The notes under the pieces were generated by a model that was not told the DNA's origin, searched no databases, and was given only the letters and a program-made list of their open reading frames with translations. From Candidatus Nitrospira neomarina (GTDB taxonomy: Bacteria; Nitrospirota; Nitrospiria; Nitrospirales; UBA8639), in contig NZ_CP116968.1 in NCBI RefSeq assembly GCF_032051675.1, forward strand, positions 1,860,001-1,924,000: a stretch of 64,000 nt of DNA, read 5' to 3'. Below are positions 51,877-59,344 of this stretch, piece by piece. Made by a program: the position numbers and the translations under genes. Each line of letters opens with the position of its first letter. Positions within the stretch are counted from its first letter, which is position 1.

Positions 51877-52515
51877 CTAAAGGTTGGGCAGTATTTGGAT
51901 TAAAGCAGAAACGTGGGTCGTGGCCAAGTCGCGAACTTCAACCACGAGGTCCGCAACTCGTACTCGGTTCGCGCCGACCTGCAGCTTGAGCCTCTCGTCC
52001 AGGCAGGAAGAACCAATCGACATAGAGAAATGGCGGGAAAGCCTGCGGTGCGTAAGTGGATGACGCGCATCCTTCAATTTTGTAAGTCCCGGATCGTCAA
52101 GGACACCTTCCAGCCATTGGACGGCCTCCTTCGGCAGCTTTCTAAAAAGCGCCTGCTCCTTCAACCGGTCAACCTCAAAGCTGCCGAGATCGAGTTCTCT
52201 TTCCTTTGAGTGCTTGCATATCGCGCGACCGAGAGCTGCGGCGCAAAGGTCGAGGGCGGTCATCGAAGTACCCGCAGCCCACCGTGCATGAGGTACATCA
52301 ATGACGTCTGGGTTGTGGGTACCGAGGACTGAGCGGCTGGAATCGTAGGAAGCATGGATATCAGCCAGATAGTATAGCGCATCCACCGCAGACACAGCCC
52401 AACCAAGAAGTGCCCCCGCTTCGGGCGCGGCATGGCGCTTTTCGAACGCAGCAATGATCCTGGAGCGCTCAGTTGGCCAAGTGAAAGGCGGCATAGGACT
52501 AATTCGGGCTATCAA
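51877..52515 (-). CDS. Unknown protein, possibly HEPN-like
   Basis: A 212-residue, mainly helical soluble protein. I do not recognise the family, but R151-x4-H156 in KDARHPLTHRRLSRHF resembles the R-x(4-6)-H catalytic motif of HEPN ribonucleases, and the helical context (ALDLCAAALGRAICKHSKER) is compatible. No nucleotidyltransferase partner is adjacent. An internal ATG at 52494 is a possible start. The region just upstream is a copy of the repeat also found upstream of the 50061 gene. Confidence 0.6.
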   Translation of the reverse strand: MIARISPMPPFTWPTERSRIIAAFEKRHAAPEAGALLGWAVSAVDALYYLADIHASYDSSRSVLGTHNPDVIDVPHARWAAGTSMTALDLCAAALGRAICKHSKERELDLGSFEVDRLKEQALFRKLPKEAVQWLEGVLDDPGLTKLKDARHPLTHRRLSRHFSMSIGSSCLDERLKLQVGANRVRVADLVVEVRDLATTHVSALIQILPNL

Positions 52516-52549
52516 TGATTAGGCGAATCTGCAAAGCACCACCTTCATG

Positions 52550-52788
52550 AATGAGTTCATCATTCATTCACTGAACTGCAGGCCCATCATTATAGTCTCC
52601 TCTTTACGTTTAAATAAGAGATGATAATTTAATAATCGATGAAATATGTCAAGGAAAGATTCGTGCCTGTTCGAAAGTTACTCGAGGCCGAAACCAAACG
52701 CTTAGATCCCCTCAGCCTCCTTTTCAAATCGAAAAACCAATGTCGGCCTAGGCATAGATTCTTCGCCGTTGCCTCAGAATGACAAAAA
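52550..52788 (+). repeat. Long direct repeat upstream of the 51877 gene, copy R
   Basis: Partner of 51279-51512, same orientation. It starts with an inverted repeat (AATGAATGAGTT / CATTCATT) right before the start of the 51877 gene. Both copies lie immediately upstream of minus-strand genes, so they may carry a shared promoter or mark a duplicated cassette edge. The rest of 52516-53003 shows nothing else. Confidence 0.7.
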
Positions 52789-53003
52789 TGAGATCTCCGA
52801 AGTCCGCCGGCTGGCCCACGGGAGGGAAGCTCTCACCCAACACAATAACAGTTGAACACAATGTGGTGCTTTGTTGCGTGGATCGGGAGCAGCGAAGTGT
52901 TGGGCGAATATTACTACTGGCTATGGTCGAGGATCTTGGAATAGGAACGAACTACAAGACTTGGGTAGCCGGTATCGAGACACGCGGGATGACCCGAGCC
53001 CAG

Positions 53004-53483
53004 TCATCGCTTCGCAGGCACGTGAGTGACCTTTGTAACGGGACGGACGCCTTTCGTGGCGTAGACGATGTTGACATAGATCAACGCCTGCAGTGTTCCG
53101 GCCCCTATGCCAGAATCCGCGGTGGTTTGGAAGGAGGCCGTCGCGGTCACACCTTCAAGGACATTTCCTGGACCCGTGCATTCAACAAATTTACCGGAGC
53201 GGGTGGCCGTCCATCGTGGCACGTCTACCATCAGATTGGTGGTAGTAATATCTGTATCGATGGGTCCGACATGAAATGAGTTGATCTCCGAGTGCAGCCC
53301 AGTCACCTCATACGTCCATACGAGGTTATTCTGATCCGATGTCGGTACAGGTCCTAAGGGGTCGTGAGTGACAGAGGCCGCCTGGTCTTTGGCTCTTTTT
53401 TCATTGCGAATAATGAAGGCGAGAGAACCAGCCATTACAGCGCCCCCGACCAGGACTATGGTGAGACTGACTAGTAAGCCCAT
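53004..53483 (-). CDS. Hypothetical membrane-anchored protein
   Basis: A 159-residue protein with an N-terminal membrane anchor (MGLLVSLTIVLVGGAVMAGS), a charged stretch (RNEKRAKDQAA) and an extracytoplasmic beta-rich part (NLVWTYEVTGLHSEINSFH, TATASFQTTADSGIG). GGAGG is 5 nt before the ATG, supporting a real gene. No family recognised. Confidence 0.6.
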   Translation of the reverse strand: MGLLVSLTIVLVGGAVMAGSLAFIIRNEKRAKDQAASVTHDPLGPVPTSDQNNLVWTYEVTGLHSEINSFHVGPIDTDITTTNLMVDVPRWTATRSGKFVECTGPGNVLEGVTATASFQTTADSGIGAGTLQALIYVNIVYATKGVRPVTKVTHVPAKR

Positions 53484-53867
53484 GAGAGCCTCCTCTTCGA
53501 TTCCATAGAATGAGACGCCACACCATCTTTATTTGCCATATAGAGGGTGTTTCGGAGCTTCCAAGAAGCACATGCATTTGCTTCTCCCTCGACTACGGTA
53601 CTGCTGCCGATTAGTTCGCCGGTCGTCAGAATGCTTTCGAAATTCTGTCGTGCCTCCTTTCGTCTTTTCCTCAGGTCAAGTACGTGAGTTTTGAATTAGC
53701 CTGTGACCTTTTTCTTGGACGAGTCAAAAACCCGTTCGACGGAGGGAAGATTCATCCAGTAAATCCTCTAACCCTTCGAGCTAGAAGTATCCTTAAATAA
53801 TCATAAAAATTTGTCAACAATAAATAATTTGAGAGTGAAAGTTTTCCTGGTTTGAAAACTTACGAAG
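53484..53867. other. Intergenic region, nothing recognised
   Basis: A 384-bp gap between the small membrane protein gene and inverse repeat H. AT-rich at its right end (about 53790-53830). No gene seen. Confidence 0.4.
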
Positions 53868-53987
53868 GTAGCCCGTCTCCCCTCCTTCGCCTCCGATCAA
53901 TCCGATTCGGCCGGGCAGGGCGTCAATGGGTTTGGCCACTTTTGCCGAAACAAAAGGACCTCGGCTGCCGGGCCGAACCCCGGCAAT
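53868..53987 (-). repeat. SR repeat, inverse copy H, truncated (dimer partner of I)
   Basis: The minus strand has the 5' hairpin (GCCGGGGTTCGGCCCGGC) and a second hairpin that is mismatched (GGTCCTTTTG on one arm, CAAAAGTGGCC on the other), as if made by recombination between two versions. It stops after GACGGGCTACC, missing the 3' half. Confidence 0.8.
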
Positions 53988-54055
53988 ACGGAACATCACC
54001 CCGACACCAACTCAGCGCGAATAAGTATGTGTTGAGGTACGAAGTTGTTCCCCTA

Positions 54056-54245
54056 GTTCGACGCCTGCCACCCGTCCCATGATCAGACGCTCTTGTTCTC
54101 GACGGGCTTGTCTGAGCGCAGCGAGTTAGCCCGTCTCCCCTTTCTGCGCGTCCGAGCAATCTAATGAGACGGGTGGGGCGTCAATGGTTTTGCCCACTTT
54201 TGCCGAAACAAAAGTGGGTCGGCCGCCGGGACGAAACCCGGCATC
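54056..54245 (-). repeat. SR repeat, inverse copy I
   Basis: Full length, second hairpin CCCACTTTTG/CAAAAGTGGG. It lies 69 bp from H; the spacer (CAACTCAG ... GTTGAGGTACGA ... TTGTTCCCC) is repeated between J and K and resembles that between A and B. Confidence 0.85.
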
Positions 54246-54469
54246 TATCGTATTTCAGGAGTCGGCAGAAATTTTTTCTAAGACTTTTTGAAAGAGGCGC
54301 TCCACCCGCTCACTGGAAAAGACGACTTCATAGGGCCTATACGCAGGGCAAAGCCGTACCTGCCGAGCGTGAGTATTCATCATGGCAAGAGTGAACCGAC
54401 ACCCGCAGCAGCGGATCTGGGGAGCCCCAATCAGGGTTGGAACGCATTTCGGAATTGGGTACCCGTGAC

Positions 54470-54499
54470 TTGCTAAATTTGTATATGGTGATAATATAC
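54470..54499 (+). promoter_or_regulatory. Candidate promoter/operator of brnTA
   Basis: TTGCTA at 54470-54475 and AATATA at 54493-54498 are spaced 17 bp, and an inverted repeat GTATAT-N7-ATATAC spans 54481-54499, overlapping the -10. BrnA-type antitoxins autoregulate their operons, so this is a plausible operator (inference). It is 19-48 bp upstream of the brnT start. Confidence 0.45.
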
Positions 54500-54517
54500 A
54501 GGAACCCTTGACTCACC

Positions 54518-54835
54518 ATGATTGACTGGACGCCAATAATCGGTTTTGACTGGGATGAGGGCAATGCTCGCAAGAGTGCCGATAAGCATGATGTCAGTCA
54601 GCCTGAGGCTGAGCAAGCATTTCTTAACCGGCCTTTGTTGGTATCGCCTGATACACTGCACAGCCAACGAGAGCCGCGCTATCATGCGCTAGGGACAACC
54701 GACAACAAGCGGCAGCTTCACCTGACCTTTACTGTACGGTCTAGTACTGCCGGTATGTTAATTCGGATCATTTCAGCCCGTGATATGCACCGCAAAGAGA
54801 GGGCCAAATATGAACAAACGAAAAAAAATTCCTGA
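54518..54835 (+). CDS. brnT: BrnT-family toxin
   Basis: A 105-residue ribonuclease toxin of the BrnT family: IIGFDWDEGNARKSADKHDV, SQPEAEQAFLNRPLLV, HSQREPRYHALGTTDNKR and LIRIISARDMHRKERAKYEQ. These match the RelE-like BrnT core (F-x-W-D near the start, I-R-I-I-S-A-R near the end). The antitoxin start overlaps its last 26 bp. Toxin-first order is normal for this family. Flanked by dimers of the SR repeat. Confidence 0.9.
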   Translation: MIDWTPIIGFDWDEGNARKSADKHDVSQPEAEQAFLNRPLLVSPDTLHSQREPRYHALGTTDNKRQLHLTFTVRSSTAGMLIRIISARDMHRKERAKYEQTKKNS

Positions 54836-55073
54836 GTTCAAAAGTGAAGCTGAAGAACGTGCGTTCTGGGAAAGTCATGACTCCAGCGAGTATATAGAAT
54901 GGGATAAGGCTCAGGCTGCCTCTTTCCCAAATCTGAAGCTGTCAACAAAAACCATCTCGCTCCGGCTTCCAGAGGGACTGCTGGATCGTATAAAAATTGA
55001 GGCTAACAAACGCGATGTACCGTATCAATCCCTTATCAAAACCTGGCTGTCGGAAGATGTTAAAACCCGCTAA
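54810..55073 (+). CDS. brnA: BrnA-type antitoxin
   Basis: An 87-residue antitoxin: FWESHDSSEYIEWDKAQ at the N-terminus binds the toxin, and the C-terminal ribbon-helix-helix has TISLRLPEGLLDRIKIEANK and DVPYQSLIKTWLSEDV. It is expected to neutralise BrnT and repress the operon. Start ATG at 54810, inside the toxin gene. Confidence 0.88.
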   Translation: MNKRKKIPEFKSEAEERAFWESHDSSEYIEWDKAQAASFPNLKLSTKTISLRLPEGLLDRIKIEANKRDVPYQSLIKTWLSEDVKTR

Positions 55074-55362
55074 CAACGGTCCTCACGGTTTTTCGGTGGG
55101 GTGAGGTCTCCTGACCGAATCCGGCTCGTTTTCACTACCTACGACACCCTCTGCTGACTTCTGCATGCCCACCCGAAACAAGCCTCCGCTCTGTGCGAAC
55201 AGCAGGCAGATCTCCTTGCGAGAGAAAACTTAGTGGTCATGCGTGTCTGCCTTAACCGCGTCACCGAAGGCAAATTACCACTCGTTCCAGATGTATCACA
55301 CCTAAAATGACCCCACCTCTGAAGCCATGGCCAAGGGTTAGGGTCTGAAAATATTCCTTTGG

Positions 55363-55557
55363 TCCGACGCCTGCCGCCCGTCCCAATGATCGGACACTGT
55401 TGTTCTTGACGGGCTTGTGTGAGCCCTGCGAATTAACCCCTCTCCCCCCTTCTTCGCGTCCGATCAATCCGATTCGGCCTGGCGGGGCGTCACTGGGTTT
55501 GGCCACTTTGACTGAAACCAAAGTGGCTCGCCTGCAGGGGCGAGACCCGGCAACACA
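55363..55557 (-). repeat. SR repeat, inverse copy J (dimer partner of K)
   Basis: Full length, second hairpin GCCACTTTGG/TCAAAGTGGC with a changed loop (TTTCAG); the first hairpin is eroded (GCCGGGTCTCGCCCCTGC). Linked to K by the conserved 70-nt spacer. No gene in 55074-55362. Confidence 0.85.
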
Positions 55558-55623
55558 AAACCTCATGCCGACACCAACTCAGGGGTTAAAGGAAGTGTTG
55601 AGGTACGAGTTTGTTCCCCTGGT

Positions 55624-55813
55624 CCGACGCCTGTCACCCGTCCCATGATCGGACGCTCTTATTCTCGACGGGCTTGTCTGAGCGCAGCGAGTTAGCCCGT
55701 CTCCCCTTTCTGCGCGTCCGAGCAATCTAATGAGACGGGTGGGGCGTCACTTGGTTTTGGGTCCTTTTGCCAAAACAAAAGGACCTCGGCTGCCTGGACG
55801 AAACCCGGCAAAC
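55624..55813 (-). repeat. SR repeat, inverse copy K
   Basis: Full length, second hairpin GGTCCTTTTG/CAAAAGGACC with loop TTTTGG. Its 3' domain is nearly identical to copy I (shared GTCTCATTAGATTGCTCGGA), so J-K and H-I are related dimers. Confidence 0.85.
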
Positions 55814-55858
55814 TTTCCAAAAACTGTAAGACTGACAAACGAAAAGAAAAATAATTAA

Positions 55859-55900
55859 AAGACTCTACCTCCCCTAACCCCGCCTTACAAAGGCGGGGGA
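55859..55900 (-). repeat. Small GC-hairpin repeat, copy 3
   Basis: Plus strand: AAGACTCTACCTCCCCTAA, then CCCCGCC-TTACAAA-GGCGGGG. It is the inverse of the element at 38770-38815 with a stem changed at several positions but still fully paired. Confidence 0.6.
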
Positions 55901-55980
55901 TCTGCAAAGAAAAGATTGCCATTTTAAGACCATAGCTATGATCAAGAGTTGAAGCTTCCGGTTGATTCTTCTTGGCCTAC

Positions 55981-56002
55981 GATGCGGGGATATCCCCGCA
56001 TC
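55981..56002. promoter_or_regulatory. Perfect 22-bp palindrome upstream of the sortase operon
   Basis: GATGCGGGGAT and its exact reverse complement meet at 55991/55992. Two further TCCCCGCA units follow at 56013-56030. It lies 250 bp upstream of the OmpA-family gene. It could be an operator for a dimeric regulator or a simple hairpin; no terminator T tract follows. Confidence 0.4.
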
Positions 56003-56253
56003 CACTCATTCGTCCCCGCAATCCCCGCAAATCGAGCAATGCCACATCACGCCTAAGCCACTGTTTTACAACACCTTTTCCATTTCATCGTCGTGGCAAG
56101 CCCCTTGCGATAGGAGGGTTTCAACAATCGCATTCGCAACCGGAAAGGAGGTGAACATTCAGAGGGGCCAAATGGCGGATTTTCAAATGAGTTCGCAAAA
56201 CAAGACGACCGGAAATACCAACGACAACTTACCAACTTCACAAGGAGACAGCC

Positions 56254-57126
56254 ATGAACGTGAAAATTTCTCAGCCAACCACACCACAGCATCACACGGA
56301 GACCCAAGCCCCTGCGACCGAAGCCGGTCCATCGGACACCAAAGAGATTATCTACCTCGCCTCCGGGTTACTCATCCTGGTCTTGGGGATAGGCGGCCTC
56401 TTGATGTATTCCGAGGAAACGCCCCTGCCTGCAACCGCTTCCCAGGGAATGGATAAGGCGCAAATGGCGAGTGCATTTACCTCTTCTTCCGAACGCCAAC
56501 CCGCTTCTGACGAACCCCTGGCATTGAGCCAGGCCTTGGCTGAAGAGCCAGTGACCAATACGATCATCCCGATCACCGGAATGGCTGTGAGCCAACCACT
56601 GGAGGAAACAGATGTCTATTTTGGGTTTAACGAGTCGACCTTGTCCGATGAGGCAAAGGACAGACTTCAAACCCGAATGGAGAACAGGCCGGAGGGATGG
56701 AGCGGCACCCTCCGCATCGTGGGCCATACCGATGCTCAGGGGCCGGATGCCTACAACCGTGCCTTGGGGCTCAAGCGAGCCCAGTCTGTCAAAGCCTTTT
56801 TGATGTCTCTTGGCGTGGCTGAGAATGACGTCCAGGTAGACACGTTGGGGAAAGACGGATCGATCTGTCAGGAAGAAACGCCGGAATGTTTTGAACAAAA
56901 CCGGCGGGCACATGTCGCCTTGCTTCCCGCTTCCACACCAGAAGGAGAATACCTCCACCTGTCGATGACTCCTGCCGACACTGAAAGCCCGGCCGGTGAA
57001 GAACTCGTTCTGACCACTGACGAATCACCCATCGTCTCTTCGGACTCTGAAGTCTCCTTCCAGGAGGACGTTCAAGAGGAATCGGTCTCTTCCGATCCAC
57101 TCCTCACTGTCGAATCCCTTCCGTAA
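56254..57126 (+). CDS. pdsO: OmpA-family protein of a dedicated sortase system (PdsO-like)
   Basis: A 290-residue protein with a single membrane segment (about 32-52, IIYLASGLLILVLGIGGLLM), a periplasmic linker, then an OmpA-C peptidoglycan-binding domain at about 120-225: DVYFGFNESTLSDEAKDRL, GHTDAQGPDAYNRALGLKRA and FEQNRRAHVALL. The next two genes encode a VIT/VWA sortase target and a class GN sortase, the arrangement of the proteobacterial dedicated sortase system, so the PdsO assignment rests on context. AAGGAG lies 6 nt before the ATG. The acidic C-terminal tail is unusual. Confidence 0.85.
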   Translation: MNVKISQPTTPQHHTETQAPATEAGPSDTKEIIYLASGLLILVLGIGGLLMYSEETPLPATASQGMDKAQMASAFTSSSERQPASDEPLALSQALAEEPVTNTIIPITGMAVSQPLEETDVYFGFNESTLSDEAKDRLQTRMENRPEGWSGTLRIVGHTDAQGPDAYNRALGLKRAQSVKAFLMSLGVAENDVQVDTLGKDGSICQEETPECFEQNRRAHVALLPASTPEGEYLHLSMTPADTESPAGEELVLTTDESPIVSSDSEVSFQEDVQEESVSSDPLLTVESLP

Positions 57127-57226
57127 GACTCTCACCCCGGGTTGGCTCACCCTGCTGTGGGTCGGCCCGGGCCCGCCCTGACGGACAGTGTTAGCCCTCA
57201 CCCTTCATGACGATAAAGGAGCCGGT

Positions 57227-59344
57227 ATGAATTACTGGAAGCAAATTCTTCTGCCTCTTGCATTTTGGCTCACCGGCAGTGTGGTGGATTGCCTGAGTCT
57301 TCCTCCCGTGTCCGCTCAACCACCGGAACCTGACGTTACTACACCCTCTCAACAGGCCGGACCGGACATACCTCATGGCTTGTCGATTCGCCCCATGTCG
57401 GGAGGACCCTTTCTCCCCGCCCCCACCGTCTCCACCCATGTCACCACGACCATCAGCGCGCTGATCGTTCGCACCAACGTCTCACAAACCTTTTACAATC
57501 CCAGCTCAGAATGGGCTGAGGGCATCTATGTCTTTCCGTTACCCGACCAGGCGGCCGTCGATCACCTGCGCATGCGGATCGGCGAGCGGGTGATTGAAGG
57601 AATCATTCAAGAACGGGCCGAAGCCAAGAACACATTTGAACAGGCCAAGCGCAAGGGACAGCGCGCCAGTCTCCTGGAGCAGGAACGATCCAATGTGTTT
57701 ACCGCGTCCGTCGCGAATCTTGCGCCGGGTGAACCCATCATCGTGGACATTGAATATCAGGATACGGTCCGGTACGACCAGGGCCGATTTTCTCTCCGAT
57801 TTCCGATGGTGGTCGGGCCACGCTATATTCCCGGCACTCCCCTGTCGATGGTCGAAGCGCAATCCCAGACGACCGGCGTGGGATGGGCCGTCAATACCGA
57901 TCAGGTTCCCGATGCATCACGGATCACGCCGCCGGTACAACATCCCGGCGAAGGCCCCCTCAATCCCCTCACCTTGCAGATCGATCTGGCACCCGGCTTT
58001 CTTCTTGATCGCGTGGAGTCCCCCACTCACCCCATTCAGGTTGACACCCATTCCAACGGACGCACGCACATCACGCTGGCCGACCCTTCCACCTTTGCCG
58101 ATCGCGACTTCGAATTGGCCTGGACTCCGCACGCTTCCCATGAAGCCCAAACACAACTGTTTCTAGAAGAACACGGCGGCGACACCTACGGTCTGATGTT
58201 TTTCCTGCCGCCACAACTCATCGAAACCGGGCCGGGTGATATGCCGCGTGAAGTCCTCTTTGTGATCGACACGTCAGGATCCATGGCCGGCACATCCCTC
58301 GTGCAAGCCAAAGCCGCACTGAAACAGGCCGTGTCCCGGCTGACTCCCACGGACCGATTCAACATCATTCAGTTCAATTCCATCACGAAACAGTTATTTC
58401 CATTGGCCGTGCCGGCTGACACCCGCGCAATTCAACGCGCGCTTTCGTATGTGAGAAGCCTTCAAGCTGAGGGCGGGACGGAAATGCTTCCGGCTGTGGT
58501 TCAAGCATTGTCTCATCAAAAAGAAGAACAGCTCTCTCTCAGGCAGGTGATCTTTATCACCGACGGGTTGATCGGCAATGAGAAGGAACTCTTCGCAACC
58601 CTTCACCGCCTGCTCGGCCAGACCCGCTTGTTTACTGTGGGTATCGGCTCGGCTCCCAACGGACATTTCATGCGAAAGGCCGCTCAACACGGCCGGGGCA
58701 CCTTTACCTACATCGGCACCACGCAAGAGGTGCAAGACAAGATGCATCGCCTGTTTGTCAAACTCGAACAACCCGCCTTTCTCAATCTTGAACTGGAAGG
58801 TTCCACCGATGGGGCATGGGATCTCCTTCCGGTTCCACTGCCTGATGTGTATGCGGGCGAACCGCTGATGGCAGCGTTTCGAACAACAACCACTCCCGCC
58901 CATCTGACAATTTCCGGGACGCACGGAACCGTTCCATGGAAAAGGGTCCTGCCGTTCGCAGCCGGGCTCTCCCGGTCGGGCATTGCGGTCCATTGGGCCA
59001 GGCAGAAAATTTCCCAACTCATGGGTCAACAGGCCTCATCACCCCAACCTGATCAATCCGAACCGCAAACGGAACTCCGACAGGCTGTCATCGACGTGGC
59101 CACTAGACATCATCTGGTCAGTCGCTACACCAGTCTGGTGGCCGTAGAAACCACCCCTGCTCGTTCTGAACATCGCCCTCTCCACTCCCATGCCATGAAA
59201 GCTAACCTTCCGCATGGCATGCAATACGAGGCCATCTTTGGCTGGCCGCAAACCGCCACACCGTCCACGCTCTATCTCCTGGTAGGAATTTTCATGGTTT
59301 GGGTGGGATGGTTATGGACGCGACAACAAGCCGCACGAATGTGA
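57227..59344 (+). CDS. VIT/VWA-domain sortase target protein
   Basis: A 705-residue exported protein. Signal peptide at 1-32; VIT domain at about 60-190 (VRTNVSQTFYNPSSEWAEGI, YVFPLPDQAAVDHLRM); VWA domain from about 340 with the MIDAS motif DTSGS at 348-352. At the C-terminus WPQTAT at 673-678 precedes a hydrophobic helix and a basic tail (RQQAARM), a sortase sorting signal of LPxTA type with Trp in place of Leu. It should be cleaved and linked by the sortase encoded next. The ATG at 57227 follows AAAGGAG at 5 nt, preferred over one at 57188. Confidence 0.92.
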   Translation: MNYWKQILLPLAFWLTGSVVDCLSLPPVSAQPPEPDVTTPSQQAGPDIPHGLSIRPMSGGPFLPAPTVSTHVTTTISALIVRTNVSQTFYNPSSEWAEGIYVFPLPDQAAVDHLRMRIGERVIEGIIQERAEAKNTFEQAKRKGQRASLLEQERSNVFTASVANLAPGEPIIVDIEYQDTVRYDQGRFSLRFPMVVGPRYIPGTPLSMVEAQSQTTGVGWAVNTDQVPDASRITPPVQHPGEGPLNPLTLQIDLAPGFLLDRVESPTHPIQVDTHSNGRTHITLADPSTFADRDFELAWTPHASHEAQTQLFLEEHGGDTYGLMFFLPPQLIETGPGDMPREVLFVIDTSGSMAGTSLVQAKAALKQAVSRLTPTDRFNIIQFNSITKQLFPLAVPADTRAIQRALSYVRSLQAEGGTEMLPAVVQALSHQKEEQLSLRQVIFITDGLIGNEKELFATLHRLLGQTRLFTVGIGSAPNGHFMRKAAQHGRGTFTYIGTTQEVQDKMHRLFVKLEQPAFLNLELEGSTDGAWDLLPVPLPDVYAGEPLMAAFRTTTTPAHLTISGTHGTVPWKRVLPFAAGLSRSGIAVHWARQKISQLMGQQASSPQPDQSEPQTELRQAVIDVATRHHLVSRYTSLVAVETTPARSEHRPLHSHAMKANLPHGMQYEAIFGWPQTATPSTLYLLVGIFMVWVGWLWTRQQAARM

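Noticed and set aside
52779-53279. Plus-strand frame of 166 codons
   Set aside because: It overlaps the minus-strand membrane-anchored protein gene, which has a strong ribosome site. No recognisable domain.
40185-55813. CRISPR array
   Set aside because: Repeats are about 190 bp, irregularly spaced by kilobases or by a conserved spacer, and in both orientations; no cas genes are nearby.
40185-55813. Chromosomal integron with attC sites
   Set aside because: Cargo layout is suggestive, but no integron integrase gene is present, attC core sites (GTTRRRY/RYYYAAC) were not found at the repeat ends, and gene orientation relative to repeats is mixed.
56140-56190. Leader gene with a very strong Shine-Dalgarno sequence (AAAGGAGGTGA) before the OmpA-family gene
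   Set aside because: The only codon at correct spacing is ATT or an overlapping GTG, the frame ends as low-complexity text and overlaps the OmpA-family gene out of frame. Not convincing as a gene.
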